Position numbers and translations under genes: made by a program
From: Acidovorax sp. FJL06
GTDB lineage: Bacteria > Pseudomonadota > Gammaproteobacteria > Burkholderiales > Burkholderiaceae_C
Assembly: GCF_003852545.1 (NCBI RefSeq)
Contig: NZ_QAJR01000034.1
Location: 51,938-115,937 of the forward strand
Direction: 5' to 3'
DNA length: 64,000 bases
Notes under the pieces: model-generated
The model's input: the letters and a program-made list of their open reading frames with translations, nothing else
The model's database searches: none
What the model was told of the DNA's origin: nothing
Shown here: positions 45,651 to 55,231 of the stretch, in pieces
How the letters are laid out: each line of letters starts with the position of its first letter
Numbering within the stretch: the stretch's first letter is position 1

Positions 45651-46559
45651 ATGTACCAAGCCCTCCAACCCTCGCGCAGCAGCACGCTGGCCCTGCGCCA
45701 CCTGAACTACCACGTCCGCCACTGGGGGCCCGACACCAGCCCGCTGCCCACGCTGGTGTTGCTGCACGGCTGGATGGACGTGGGCGCGTCTTACCAGTTC
45801 ACGGTGGACGCGCTGCAGCGTGAGCGCCGCATCCTCGCGCCCGACTGGCGCGGCTTTGGCCTGACCACCGGCGCGCCAGTGGACCACTACGTGTTTGCCG
45901 ACTACCTGGCCGACCTGGACCTGCTGCTGGACCACTACGCCCCCGACGAAGCCATCGACCTCGTGGGCCACAGCATGGGCGGCAACGTGGCCATGATGTA
46001 CGCGGGCGTGCGGCCGCAGCGCATCCGCCGCCTGGTGAACCTGGAGGGCTTTGGCATGCCCGCCACACAGCCCGATCAGGCGCCCAAGCGCTATGGGCAG
46101 TGGATCGACGAGCTCAAGCAGTTGCACACCGGCGACATGGCCCTCAAGGGCTACGACAGCCAGGAGGGCGTGGCCCGCCGCCTGATGAAAACCAACCCGC
46201 GCCTGTCCGAAGACAAGGCCCGGTGGCTGGCCGGCCACTGGGCGCGGCCCAACGCACAGGGCCAGTGGGAGATCCTGGGCGACCCGGCCCACAAGATCAC
46301 CAGCGCCCAGCTGTACCGCCTGGACGAGGCGCTGGAGCTGTACAAAAACATCACCGCCCCCGTGCTGGCCGTGGAGGCCAGCGACGACAGCCTGGGCCAG
46401 TGGTGGAAAGGCCGCTACAGCCTGGCGGAGTACCACCAGCGCCTGACCCATGTGCGCAACTGCCGCACGGCCGTGGTGCACGATGCAGCGCACATGCTGC
46501 ACCACGACCAGCCGGCCCAGGTGGCACGCCTGATCGAGGAGTTTCTGGAGCAGCCCTGA
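45651..46559 (+). CDS. alpha/beta hydrolase
   Basis: 302-residue hydrolase of the alpha/beta fold. Oxyanion region LLHGWMDVG (about 40-48), nucleophile elbow VGHSMGGN near residue 108, and the likely catalytic His near the C-terminus in HDAAHMLHHDQP. No signal peptide. Resembles esterases and epoxide hydrolase-like enzymes of the proteobacterial YbfF type; substrate unknown. It lies just beyond the LysR gene but on its own 172-base leader, so membership of the catabolic cluster is uncertain. Confidence 0.88.
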   Translation: MYQALQPSRSSTLALRHLNYHVRHWGPDTSPLPTLVLLHGWMDVGASYQFTVDALQRERRILAPDWRGFGLTTGAPVDHYVFADYLADLDLLLDHYAPDEAIDLVGHSMGGNVAMMYAGVRPQRIRRLVNLEGFGMPATQPDQAPKRYGQWIDELKQLHTGDMALKGYDSQEGVARRLMKTNPRLSEDKARWLAGHWARPNAQGQWEILGDPAHKITSAQLYRLDEALELYKNITAPVLAVEASDDSLGQWWKGRYSLAEYHQRLTHVRNCRTAVVHDAAHMLHHDQPAQVARLIEEFLEQP

Positions 46560-46571
46560 AGCGGATTTGAG

Positions 46572-46628
46572 AAAACAGCCCACAGCGCTTTCTGGATAAG
46601 CGCAAGCAGCTATCATTTTTGATTTTTA
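46572..46628 (+). repeat. dispersed intergenic repeat, copy B
   Basis: Core CAGCGCTTTCTGGATAAGCG, followed by CAAGCAGCTATCATTTTT. Same orientation and plan as copy A at 9095-9138 and the inverse of copy C inside pepN. The GCGCTT...AAGCGC arms can form a hairpin between the hydrolase gene and prfB; with the TTTTT after it, it may also act as a weak terminator. Confidence 0.65.
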
Positions 46629-46759
46629 CGCACCACCGCCGGGCGCTCGCCAGCCCGGGCATGCATGCGCCGCAGCCCATCGCAGGGCTTTGCCGGGGCG
46701 GCTTGCTTGTCCCATGAGAAAATCGCGGGTTATTCCACAGAACACGCAGGACAAGAACC

Positions 46760-47864
46760 ATGGACGCAGAACGCATCAACCTCATCGGCACCACCCTCGA
46801 CGACCTGGCTCTGCGCACGCAAGAGTTACGGAGGTATCTTTGACTTCGATGCCAAATTCGAACGCCTGCGCACGGTAAACGCCTCGCTGGAAGACCCGGC
46901 GGTCTGGAACGACCCGAAGAAGGCCCAGGAGCTGGGCAAGGAACAAAAGTCGCTCTCCAGCGTGGTCGTCACACTGGACAAGCTCACGCGCGAGCTGGCC
47001 GACAACGTCGAGCTGTACGAGATGAGCAAGGAGGAAGGCGATGAGCCCGGCCTCCTGACCATCGAGGCCGAAACCGCCAAGCTCAAGCCGCTGATCGAGG
47101 AACTGGAGTTCCGCCGCATGTTCAGCAACGAGGCCGACCCGCTGAACTGCTTTGTGGACATCCAGGCCGGCGCCGGAGGCACCGAGGCCTGCGACTGGGC
47201 CAGCATGCTGCTGCGCCAGTACCTCAAGTACGCCGAGCGCAAGGGCTTCAAGACCACGGTCGAAGACGAAACACCCGGCGACGTGGCCGGCATCAAGAGC
47301 GCCACGATCAAGATCGAGGGCGAATATGCCTTCGGCCTGCTGCGCACCGAGACCGGCGTGCACCGCCTGGTGCGCAAGAGCCCGTTCGACAGCTCGGGCG
47401 GCCGCCACACCTCGTTCGCCTCGCTGTTCGTCTACCCCGAGATCGATGACTCCATCGAGATCAACATCAACCCCGCCGACGTGCGCACCGACACCTTCCG
47501 CGCATCCGGCGCAGGCGGCCAGCACATCAACAAGACCGACTCGGCCGTGCGCCTGACGCACATCCCGACCGGCATCGTGGTGCAATGCCAGGACGGCCGC
47601 AGCCAGCACAGCAACCGCGACGTGGCCTGGCAGCGCCTGCGCAGCCGCCTGTACGACTTCGAGATGCGCAAGCGCATGGAAGAGCAGCAGAAGCTGGAGG
47701 ACACCAAGACCGATGTGGGCTGGGGCCACCAGATCCGCAGCTATGTGCTGGACAACAGCCGCATCAAGGACCTGCGCACCGGGGTGGAAATCTCGGCCAC
47801 GCAGAAGGTGCTGGACGGCGACCTCGACGCGTTCATCGAAGCCTCGCTCAAGCAAGGCGTGTAA
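46760..47864 (+). CDS. prfB: peptide chain release factor 2 (programmed +1 frameshift)
   Basis: Recognises UGA and UAA stop codons and releases the finished protein. Translation starts at ATG 46760 and meets an in-frame UGA as codon 28 (46841-46843); the sequence CTT TGA C with the upstream CGGAGG (46829-46834) is the classic frameshift site at which ribosomes slip +1 when RF2 is scarce. Reading continues from 46842 to give 367 residues. The peptidyl-hydrolase GGQ is at 252-254, and the SPF stop-codon-reading motif is in [12 protein letters not shown]. Automated callers may miss the first 27 codons. Confidence 0.95.
46829..46844 (+). promoter_or_regulatory. RF2 frameshift signal
   Basis: Internal Shine-Dalgarno-like CGGAGG, then TAT CTT TGA C. 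The layout is the same as in E. coli prfB (SD-like element, CUU slippery codon, UGA, C). It gives autoregulation of RF2 level. Confidence 0.93.
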
Positions 47865-47867
47865 CGG

Positions 47868-48548
47868 ATGACCGCGCCCACCCAGGCCATCATCTTCGAC
47901 ATGGACGGCACCATGATCGACTCCATGCCCTGGCACGCCCAGGCCTGGGTCTTGTTCGCGCGCCGCCGGGGCATGGACATCGACGTGCCCGACCTCATGG
48001 CGCGCACCACGGGCAAGAACGGCACCGAATGCATCGTGGAGCTGCTGGGCCGCGCCGTGTCGCAGGACGAGGCCGACGCGCTCACGCACGAGAAGGAAAC
48101 CATCTACCGCGAGCTGTTCGCGCCCCGGTTCGCCGAAGTGGCGGGCTTTCGCCAGTTTGCGGCCAAGGTGCGCGCGCGCGGGCTCAAGGTGGCGGTGGGC
48201 ACGGCCGGCGACCTCGGCAACGTGGAGTTCGCGTTGGGCCACCTGGGCCTGGAGCCAGCCCCGCAGGCCATCGTGCGGGGCGACGAAGGCCTGCCCGGCA
48301 AGCCCCAGCCCGCCATCTTCCTGGAAGCCGCGCGCCGCATTGCCACCGACCCGGCACACTGCATCGTCTTTGAAGACGCACCTTTTGGCATCGAGGCTGC
48401 CCGCCGCGCGGGCATGCGCGCCGTCGCCATCTGCAGCACCCACACGCCCGAACAACTGGCCGGGCCCCATGTACTGGCCGCCGTGCGCGACTACACCGAA
48501 CTCATGAACACCGACTTTCTGGAGAGCATCCATGTTGCAACTGCTTAA
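47868..48548 (+). CDS. HAD-family phosphatase
   Basis: 226-residue haloacid-dehalogenase-like hydrolase, beta-phosphoglucomutase/phosphatase branch. Nucleophile pair Asp11 and Asp13 in FDMDGTMIDS; motif III Lys near GKPQPAIF and the acidic motif IV in CIVFEDAPFGIEAA. The cap domain is helical (about 20-85). It follows prfB by three bases and overlaps the start of pepN by 17 bases, so all three are probably co-transcribed. Substrate unknown; GPH- or YniC-like sugar phosphates are typical. Confidence 0.9.
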   Translation: MTAPTQAIIFDMDGTMIDSMPWHAQAWVLFARRRGMDIDVPDLMARTTGKNGTECIVELLGRAVSQDEADALTHEKETIYRELFAPRFAEVAGFRQFAAKVRARGLKVAVGTAGDLGNVEFALGHLGLEPAPQAIVRGDEGLPGKPQPAIFLEAARRIATDPAHCIVFEDAPFGIEAARRAGMRAVAICSTHTPEQLAGPHVLAAVRDYTELMNTDFLESIHVATA

Positions 48549-51276
48549 GGGAGACGGAGCAGGCCAGGCCGTCGCCATCCGCCGCGAGGACTACACCGCC
48601 CCCGCCTACTGGATCGACAGCGTCGAGTTGACCTTCGACCTGGACCCGAACAAGACCCGCGTGCTCAACCGCATGACCCTGCGCCGCAACCCGGACGTGG
48701 CGGCAGAGCCGCTCAAGCTCGACGGCGACGAGCTGAACCTGGCGCGCGTGCTGGTCAACGGCCAGGGCACCTCGTTCAAGATGGAGGGCGCGCGCCTGGT
48801 GCTGGAGAACCTGCCCGAGGGCGAGGAGCCCTTCGCACTGGAGATCTTCACCACCTGCTGTCCCGCCAAGAACACCCAGCTCATGGGCCTGTACGTGAGC
48901 CAGGGCACGTTTTTCACGCAGTGCGAGGCCGAGGGTTTTCGCCGCATCACCTACTTCCTGGACCGCCCCGATGTGATGGCCAGCTACACCGTCACGCTGC
49001 GCGCCGACAAGGCCCAGTACCCGGTGCTGCTCAGTAACGGCAACCTGGTGGACAGCGGTGCGCTGGAAGACGGCCCCAACGGTGCCCGGCATTTCGCCAA
49101 GTGGGTGGACCCGCACAAGAAGCCCTGCTACCTGTTCGCGCTGGTGGCGGGCAAGCTGGTGGCACGCGAGCAGCTCATCAAGAGCCGCTCGGGCGCCAAC
49201 CACCTGCTGCAGGTCTACGTGCGCCCCGGCGACCTGGGCAAGACCGAACACGCGATGAACTCGCTGATGTACAGCGTGGCCTGGGACGAAGCCCGCTTCG
49301 GCCTGCCGCTGGACCTGGAGCGCTTCATGATCGTCGCCACCAGCGACTTCAACATGGGCGCCATGGAGAACAAGGGCCTGAACATCTTCAACACGAAGTA
49401 CGTTCTGGCCAGCGAAGCCACGGCCACCGACACCGACTTCGCCAACATCGAAAGCGTGGTCGGCCACGAGTACTTCCACAACTGGACGGGCAACCGCGTG
49501 ACCTGCCGCGACTGGTTCCAGCTCTCGCTGAAGGAAGGCCTCACCGTCTTCCGCGACCAGGAATTCAGCATGGACCTGGCGGGCAGCCCGTCGGCCCGCG
49601 CCGTCAAGCGCATCGAAGACGTGCGCGTACTGCGCACCGCCCAGTTCCCCGAAGACGCAGGCCCCATGGCCCACCCGGTGCGGCCCGACAGCTACGTCGA
49701 AATCAACAACTTCTACACCGTCACCATCTACGAAAAAGGTGCGGAGGTGGTGCGCATGCAGCACAACCTGGTGGGCCGTGACGGCTTCGCCAAGGGCATG
49801 AAGCTGTACTTCGAGCGCCACGACGGCCAGGCCGTGACCTGCGACGACTTCGTGCAGGCCATTGCCGACGCCAACCCGCAGAGCCCCCTGGCGCAGCACC
49901 TGCCCCAGTTCAAGCGCTGGTACAGCCAGGCCGGCACGCCCCGCGTGCGCGCCACGGGCCGCTACGACGCGGCCACGCGCTGCTATGCGCTCACGCTGTC
50001 GCAAAGCTGCGCCCCCACGCCCGGCCAGAGCGAGAAGCTGCCCTTCGTCATCCCGGTGGAGCTGGGCCTGATCGACGCCAGCACCGGCGCCGCCCTGCCC
50101 TTGCACCTGTCGGGCGAAGAGCCGTCCGGCGGCACCTCGCGCGTGGTCGTGCTCACCGAGGCATCGCAAACGCTCACCTTCACCAACGTGGATGCCGAGC
50201 CCGTGCCCTCGCTGCTGCGGGCTTTTAGCGCGCCCGTGGTGCTGGACATCGACTACAGCGATGCGCAGCTGCTGGCCCTGCTGGCACACGACGCCGACGC
50301 CTTCAACCGCTGGGAAGCCGGCCAGCGCCTGGCGCTGCGCATTGCTATCAATTCAATAGCTGATAGCGCTCAACAGACAAGCGCTGGCGGCCGGTTTGAC
50401 CATCAGATCCTGCCCGCAGCGTTTGTGGATGCCATGCGTGCCGTGCTGCGCAACCCCCTGCTGGACGCGGCCTTCAAGGAGCTGGTGCTCACGCTGCCCT
50501 CCGAGACCTACATCGCGGAACAGCTCGACGTGGTGGACCCGCAGCGCATCCACGCGGTGCGCGAAGCCATGCGCGAACAACTGGCCGTCTCGCTGCAAGC
50601 CGACTGGGAAGCCGTGTGGGAGCAGACCCAGGACACCGGCGGCTACCGCCCCGACCCGGTTTCATCGGGCCGCCGCGCCCTGAGCGGCCTGGCACTGCAC
50701 ATGCTGTGCATTGCGGCCCAACACACAGGCGATGCCGTGTGGCCCGGCAAGGCCTACCAGCGCTTCAAGGTGGCCGGCAACATGACAGACCGCTTCAACG
50801 CGCTCACGGCCCTGGTCGCCAGCGGCAGCGAGCTGGCCGCCCCGGCCCTGGCACGCTTTCACGCCATGTTCAAGGACGAGCCCCTGGTCATCGACAAGTG
50901 GTTCGCGCTGCAGGCAGGCAGCCCCGACCGGGGTGGCAACGTGCTGCCCGCCGTGCGCCAACTCATGCAGCACCCGGACTTCAGCCTCAAGAACCCCAAC
51001 CGCGCACGCAGCGTGATCTTCAGCTACTGCAGCGCCAACCCCGGCGCCTTCCACCGCGCGGACGCGGCAGGCTATGTGTTCTGGAGCGACCGCGTGATCG
51101 AGCTCGATGCCATCAACCCGCAGGTCGCTGCCCGCCTCGCCCGCGCGCTCGACCGCTGGAAGAAGCTGGCAGCCCCCTGGCGCACGGCGGCCCGCGAAGC
51201 CATCGCCCGCGTGGCCGCCAAGCCCGACCTCTCCAATGATGTGCGCGAGGTCGTCACCCGCGCACTGGCAGATTAA
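48532..51276 (+). CDS. pepN: aminopeptidase N
   Basis: M1-family zinc aminopeptidase, 914 residues, cytoplasmic, removing N-terminal amino acids from peptides. The exopeptidase motif GAMEN is present, and the zinc motif HEYFHN begins at His312 with the general base Glu313 and second His at 316; the third ligand lies in the following helix. The C-terminal part is the all-helical domain. Around residues 605-624 the coding region contains a dispersed repeat read in frame (see copy C). ATG 48532 lies within the HAD gene. Confidence 0.95.
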   Translation: MLQLLKGDGAGQAVAIRREDYTAPAYWIDSVELTFDLDPNKTRVLNRMTLRRNPDVAAEPLKLDGDELNLARVLVNGQGTSFKMEGARLVLENLPEGEEPFALEIFTTCCPAKNTQLMGLYVSQGTFFTQCEAEGFRRITYFLDRPDVMASYTVTLRADKAQYPVLLSNGNLVDSGALEDGPNGARHFAKWVDPHKKPCYLFALVAGKLVAREQLIKSRSGANHLLQVYVRPGDLGKTEHAMNSLMYSVAWDEARFGLPLDLERFMIVATSDFNMGAMENKGLNIFNTKYVLASEATATDTDFANIESVVGHEYFHNWTGNRVTCRDWFQLSLKEGLTVFRDQEFSMDLAGSPSARAVKRIEDVRVLRTAQFPEDAGPMAHPVRPDSYVEINNFYTVTIYEKGAEVVRMQHNLVGRDGFAKGMKLYFERHDGQAVTCDDFVQAIADANPQSPLAQHLPQFKRWYSQAGTPRVRATGRYDAATRCYALTLSQSCAPTPGQSEKLPFVIPVELGLIDASTGAALPLHLSGEEPSGGTSRVVVLTEASQTLTFTNVDAEPVPSLLRAFSAPVVLDIDYSDAQLLALLAHDADAFNRWEAGQRLALRIAINSIADSAQQTSAGGRFDHQILPAAFVDAMRAVLRNPLLDAAFKELVLTLPSETYIAEQLDVVDPQRIHAVREAMREQLAVSLQADWEAVWEQTQDTGGYRPDPVSSGRRALSGLALHMLCIAAQHTGDAVWPGKAYQRFKVAGNMTDRFNALTALVASGSELAAPALARFHAMFKDEPLVIDKWFALQAGSPDRGGNVLPAVRQLMQHPDFSLKNPNRARSVIFSYCSANPGAFHRADAAGYVFWSDRVIELDAINPQVAARLARALDRWKKLAAPWRTAAREAIARVAAKPDLSNDVREVVTRALAD
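50344..50400 (-). repeat. dispersed repeat, copy C, inside pepN
   Basis: The complement of this stretch reads GCCAGCGCTTGTCTGTTGAG then CGCTATCAGCTATTG, the same plan as copies A and B. Here it lies inside the pepN coding region and is read in frame as about twenty residues rich in Ala, Ser and Gln. Compared by eye with E. coli PepN, the enzyme carries about seven extra residues between two helices at this point. Confidence 0.65.
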
Positions 51277-51298
51277 CCATCACGCAGCAAAGACCGAT

Positions 51299-52306
51299 AT
51301 GGCAAAAAGCATCAGCCTGACCCGCTACCTCGTTGAACAACAACGGGTGGACGGACTCATCCCCTCGCAACTGCGCCTGCTGCTCGAAGTGGTGGCCCGC
51401 GCCTGCAAGAGCATCAGCCACGCCGTGAACAAAGGCGCACTGGGCGGCGTGCTGGGCACGGCCAACAGTGAGAACGTGCAGGGCGAAATCCAGAAAAAGC
51501 TCGACATCATCGCCAACGAAGTGCTGATCGAAGCCAACGAATGGGGCGGCCACCTGGCGGCCATGGCCTCGGAAGAAATGGACGGCATCTACCTGGTGCC
51601 CAACCGCTACCCCCAGGGTGAATACCTGCTGCTGTTCGATCCCCTGGACGGCTCCAGCAACATCGACGTGAACGTGAGCATCGGCACCATCTTCAGCGTG
51701 CTGAAAAAACCCGATGGCGACCGGGGCGTGGAGGAAGGCGACTTCCTGCAGCCCGGCCACCAGCAGGTCGCGGCGGGTTACTGCGTCTATGGCCCGCAGA
51801 CCACGCTGGTGCTCACCGTGGGCGACGGCGTGGCCATGTTCACGCTCGACCGCGAACAGGGCTCCTTCGTGCTCACCGAAGAAAACGTACGCATCCCCGA
51901 GGACACCAAGGAATTCGCGATCAACATGAGCAACATGCGCCACTGGGACGAGCCCGTGAAGCGCTACATCGACGAATGCCTGCAAGGCAAGGAAGGCCCG
52001 CGCGGCAAGGACTTCAACATGCGCTGGATTGCCAGCATGGTGGCCGACGTGCACCGCATCCTGACCCGTGGCGGCGTCTTCATGTACCCCTGGGACAAAC
52101 GCGAGCCCAACAAGCCCGGCAAGCTGCGCCTGATGTACGAGGCCAACCCCATGGGCTGGCTGGTGGAGCAGGCCGGCGGCGCAGCCACCAATGGCAAGCA
52201 ACGCATCCTCGACATCCAGCCCACCCAGTTGCACGAACGCGTCAGTGTGATCCTTGGCTCAAAAAATGAGGTAGACCGCGTGACAAGCTACCATTCCACG
52301 CTATAA
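51299..52306 (+). CDS. fbp: fructose-1,6-bisphosphatase, class I
   Basis: Gluconeogenic enzyme (also used in the Calvin cycle) converting fructose-1,6-bisphosphate to fructose-6-phosphate. 335 residues; the metal and substrate motif [12 protein letters not shown] is present near residue 115, and the C-terminal [14 protein letters not shown] segment is conserved. ATG 51299 gives the family N-terminus [15 protein letters not shown]; the open frame upstream overlaps pepN. The gap to pepN is 22 bases. Its last codons also hold the promoter of tRNA-Thr. Confidence 0.96.
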   Translation: MAKSISLTRYLVEQQRVDGLIPSQLRLLLEVVARACKSISHAVNKGALGGVLGTANSENVQGEIQKKLDIIANEVLIEANEWGGHLAAMASEEMDGIYLVPNRYPQGEYLLLFDPLDGSSNIDVNVSIGTIFSVLKKPDGDRGVEEGDFLQPGHQQVAAGYCVYGPQTTLVLTVGDGVAMFTLDREQGSFVLTEENVRIPEDTKEFAINMSNMRHWDEPVKRYIDECLQGKEGPRGKDFNMRWIASMVADVHRILTRGGVFMYPWDKREPNKPGKLRLMYEANPMGWLVEQAGGAATNGKQRILDIQPTQLHERVSVILGSKNEVDRVTSYHSTL

Positions 52307-52307
52307 T
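52280..52307 (+). promoter_or_regulatory. promoter of tRNA-Thr, overlapping the fbp stop codon
   Basis: GTGACA (52280-52285), 16 bases, then perfect TATAAT (52302-52307), which overlaps the last codon and the TAA stop of fbp. The mature tRNA starts 12 bases after. The stretch TAAGTCTT just after the -10 is also found at the tRNA-Pro promoter. Confidence 0.75.
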
Positions 52308-52318
52308 TTAAGTCTTAC

Positions 52319-52394
52319 GCCGGTGTAGCTCAGTCGGTAGAGCAGCTCATTCGTAATGAGAAGGTCGGGTGTTCGATTCATCTCTCCGGCACCA
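52319..52394 (+). tRNA. tRNA-Thr (CGT)
   Basis: 76 bases including encoded CCA. Cloverleaf: acceptor GCCGGTG pairs with CTCCGGC except for one T-T mismatch at the sixth pair; D arm GCTC...GAGC; anticodon loop TTCGTAA gives CGT, reading ACG; T arm contains GGGTGTTCGATTCATCT. Closely resembles E. coli tRNA-Thr(CGU). Confidence 0.95.
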
Positions 52395-52396
52395 TA

Positions 52397-52433
52397 TAAA
52401 AGCCTCTGATTCGCAAGGATCAGAGGCTTTTTG
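52397..52433 (+). terminator. intrinsic terminator after tRNA-Thr
   Basis: Perfect ten-base stem AGCCTCTGAT (52401-52410) / ATCAGAGGCT (52419-52428), loop TCGCAAGG, then TTTT. An A-run before the stem makes it usable in both directions, which suits the convergent kinase gene. Confidence 0.92.
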
Positions 52434-52460
52434 CATTGGCGTTGGAGTCTGTTCACCGGC

Positions 52461-54203
52461 TCAATGCCCAAAGACACGCAGCCCCACCAACACCAGGACC
52501 GCCAAGCCGAGTGCCAGCGTTGTGGCCTGCCAGAAGACCACCGGATTGCGCTCGACCAGGGGGACACCCCGTGTCTGCCGAAACTGCAGCCTGGGCGGTG
52601 AATGCAGGTCGTGCAGAAACTCCGACACGGCCTCCTGGCGCTTGGAGGGATCGGGGTGCAGGGCCTTTTGCAGCACGCCGTCCAGCCAATCGGGCATCTC
52701 GGGCCGAAGGTGGCGCACCGGCACATACCGCAGTTTCTTGAGATCAGTGGCAGAGCGCAGGTGCACCACCTGCAGGCCGTAGGGCAGTTGCGCGGTCAGC
52801 ATCTGGTAGGCCAGCACCGCCAGCGAGAACAGGTCGGAGCGGGCCGTGCTCTCTCGGCCCATGAAGCACTCCGGGGCAGCGTACTGCAGGGTTCCCGCGA
52901 TGGGCTCCGCCGTTCTTTCTTCTGGCGTGGCGGGTGCCAGCCCTGCGACCTGGGTGGCGCCAAAGTCGATGATGCGCACGGTGCCGTTGCGGTCGATCAT
53001 CACGTTCTCGGGCCGCAGGTCCTGGTGCAGCATTTCCTTGAGGTGCATGGCATGCAGCCCCTTGGCCACCTGCGCAATGATGCCGCGCACCGCATCCAGG
53101 CCGGGACGCGGGTGGTCCACCATCCACTGGGCCAGCGTCTGGCCCTCCACAAACTCCATCGCAACATACACATGCCGGCGGGGGCTGTCGCTGGCATGGG
53201 GCCGGAGCACATGGGGGCTGTGGATGCGGCGCGCCACCCACTCCTCCAGCAGAAAGCGGTCCAGGTAGTCGGGGTCGCCGCACATGTCCACCGACGGCGT
53301 CTTCAGCACGACCTGCTGGCCCGTCCGCTCTTCCACGGCCAGATGCACATGGCTGCGCGCACTGGCATGCAGTTCACGCACCACGCGATAGCCTTCAAAC
53401 TGCATGCGCGGAGACAATGGCGGCGGCAGGGCCAGCCCTTCACGCAGCACCTGCAGGTTGTCGAGGCTGGCATCGGGCAGCGCGTCGATGCGCAGCAACT
53501 GCACGGTCATGTCGTCGTCGCCCCCCCGCGCCTGGGCCGCATCGACCAAGGCTTGCGCGGCAGCGTCGAAGTCGTCGGCAAAGCGGGAAAGCGCATCGCG
53601 CACAACAGCGGCATCGAGGTGGGCATAGGCCCCGTCGGTTGCCAGCAGGTAGATGGCGCCAACCTCGGCCACCATGCAGCCGTAGTCGATCTCGACATTG
53701 GCACTGGCACCGAGCGCGCGCGCCAGGAAGGATTCCACCGACGAAAGGTGGACACGGTGGTCCTTGGTCAGCTGCTCAAGGGCCTGCGCATGCAGGCGGT
53801 AGATGCGCGCATCGCCCACATGCAGCAGATGGACTTCGCGGCCTTTCAGGATCAGTGCACTGAAGGTGCAGACATAGCCGCGGTCCTTGTCGAAGCGTGC
53901 GTGGCTGCGCAGGGTTTGCGCATGCAGCCAGGCATTGGTGGCCCCCAGCACACGCTGTGCCGAGCGGCGCACCGACCAGGCGTCGGACGTGGCGTAGTAG
54001 TCGTCCAGAAAGCTGCGCACCGAGGCCGCGCTGGCCTCCTGGCTGACCGCGCTGGAGCCAATGCCGTCGGCCAGGGCCACCACAATGCCTTTGCTGCCAA
54101 GCAAGGGCTCGCCGGGCAGCATGGCGCCATGGAAGTCCTGGTTGACTCCTTTGCGCCCCGCTCGGGAATGTTGGCCCAGGGTGACACGCAGTGCTGCAGC
54201 CAT
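52461..54203 (-). CDS. bifunctional PP2C phosphatase/Ser-Thr protein kinase
   Basis: 580 residues. An N-terminal PP2C-type phosphatase domain (about 8-235) with metal residues in NQD (21-23), Asp46-Gly47 and LLATDGAYAHLD; then a Hanks-type kinase domain (about 265-520) with Lys in QQVVLKTP, HQD at 393-395 in place of HRD, and DFG from Asp413; and one C-terminal transmembrane helix (about 555-577), so the enzyme domains face the cytoplasm. Target unknown. Follows the FNT transporter gene by 44 bases in the nitrite locus, so it may modify that transporter or the reductase. Confidence 0.92.
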   Translation of the reverse strand: MAAALRVTLGQHSRAGRKGVNQDFHGAMLPGEPLLGSKGIVVALADGIGSSAVSQEASAASVRSFLDDYYATSDAWSVRRSAQRVLGATNAWLHAQTLRSHARFDKDRGYVCTFSALILKGREVHLLHVGDARIYRLHAQALEQLTKDHRVHLSSVESFLARALGASANVEIDYGCMVAEVGAIYLLATDGAYAHLDAAVVRDALSRFADDFDAAAQALVDAAQARGGDDDMTVQLLRIDALPDASLDNLQVLREGLALPPPLSPRMQFEGYRVVRELHASARSHVHLAVEERTGQQVVLKTPSVDMCGDPDYLDRFLLEEWVARRIHSPHVLRPHASDSPRRHVYVAMEFVEGQTLAQWMVDHPRPGLDAVRGIIAQVAKGLHAMHLKEMLHQDLRPENVMIDRNGTVRIIDFGATQVAGLAPATPEERTAEPIAGTLQYAAPECFMGRESTARSDLFSLAVLAYQMLTAQLPYGLQVVHLRSATDLKKLRYVPVRHLRPEMPDWLDGVLQKALHPDPSKRQEAVSEFLHDLHSPPRLQFRQTRGVPLVERNPVVFWQATTLALGLAVLVLVGLRVFGH

Positions 54204-54247
54204 GGCTCAGCCTCCCCGCACCGCCCGGGCCGCACTTTCGCAGGCGG

Positions 54248-55060
54248 TCATGCCACGCGGCGCTTGGGCGCCGTCTTGTAGTGCGTCGAATACAGCGTGG
54301 CCCCCACGAAGGTCAGGCCGCCCACCAGGTTGCCCAGAACAGTGGGGAGTTCGTTCCAGATCAGGTAGTCCATGAGCGTGAACTTGCCACCCAGCATCAG
54401 GCCCGTGGGGAACAGGAACATGTTGACGATGGAATGCTCGAAGCCCATGTAGAAGAAGATCATGACGGGCATCCACATGCCAATGGCCTTGCCGGAGACC
54501 GACGTGGACATCATGGCGGCGACCACCCCGGTGGAAACCATCCAGTTGCACATCACCCCCCGGATGAACAGCGTGAGCATGCCGGCGGCACCGTGCGCTG
54601 CGTAGCCCAGGGTGCGCCCCTCGCCGATGTGGCCCAGCTTCTCGCCCACGGCGTTGGGGGCCTCGCTGAAACCGAAGGTGAAGATGATGGCCATGAAAAC
54701 AGCCACCGTGAGCGCGCCAGCGAAGTTGCCAACAAACACCAGGCCCCAGTTGCGCATGACACCGCCCCAGGTCGCGCCCGGGCGCTTGTCGAACACGGCG
54801 AGCGGGACCAGCGTGAAAACGCCGGTGAGCAAATCAAAACCCATGAGGTACAGCATGATGAAACCCACCGGGAACAGCATGGCGCCGACCAGGGGATTGC
54901 CGGTGTTGACCGTGACGGTCACGGCGAACGCCGCGGCCAGGGCCAGAATGGCGCCGGCCATGTAGGCGCGGATGAGCGTGTCGCGGGTGGACATCAGCAG
55001 CTTGGATTCACCGGAATCGACCATCTTGGTCACGAACTCGGCAGGGGCGAGATAGGCCAT
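54248..55060 (-). CDS. formate/nitrite transporter family channel
   Basis: 270-residue inner-membrane FNT protein with six hydrophobic segments. The central His of the family is in FYMGFEHSIVNMF near residue 200, the start of the fifth-helix hairpin; the broken helix motif NWGLVFVGNFAGA near 125 and the first family signature AGAILALAAAF near 36 are also seen. Context with nirB and nirD favours nitrite import (NirC-like) over formate. Preceded by an attenuator leader controlled by an ANTAR-type hairpin pair. Confidence 0.92.
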   Translation of the reverse strand: MAYLAPAEFVTKMVDSGESKLLMSTRDTLIRAYMAGAILALAAAFAVTVTVNTGNPLVGAMLFPVGFIMLYLMGFDLLTGVFTLVPLAVFDKRPGATWGGVMRNWGLVFVGNFAGALTVAVFMAIIFTFGFSEAPNAVGEKLGHIGEGRTLGYAAHGAAGMLTLFIRGVMCNWMVSTGVVAAMMSTSVSGKAIGMWMPVMIFFYMGFEHSIVNMFLFPTGLMLGGKFTLMDYLIWNELPTVLGNLVGGLTFVGATLYSTHYKTAPKRRVA

Positions 55061-55116
55061 TTGACTTCCTTAGGACGGGGAACGGGCTCCCCCTCGGGCA
55101 TGCGGCCCAAGGCGGT

Positions 55117-55177
55117 AAAAAAGAAAACGGCGTCCAACGTGTGACCCGCCTGAGCGGGCGACACAAAGGACGCCGTT
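55117..55177 (-). terminator. attenuator terminator in the FNT leader
   Basis: AACGGCGTCC (55177-55168 on the minus strand) pairs with GGACGCCGTT (55135-55126), enclosing a smaller GTGT...ACAC and GCCCGC/GCGGG stem, and is followed by TTCTTTTTT. The first arm is also the loop and 3' side of hairpin P2, so the two folds exclude each other. It also ends transcription from the upstream nir genes. Confidence 0.85.
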
Positions 55178-55183
55178 ATCCTT
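55166..55183 (-). promoter_or_regulatory. ANTAR-type hairpin P2
   Basis: On the RNA: AAGGAU, hexaloop AACGGC, GUCCUU, six pairs with a U-G pair closing the loop. The loop has A at position 1 and G at position 4, the ANTAR recognition pattern. It overlaps the 5' arm of the terminator. Confidence 0.75.
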
Positions 55184-55231
55184 GGATGCGCGATTCCGTG
55201 GTCTGCTGCAGGGATCTGCAGGCAGGAAGCA

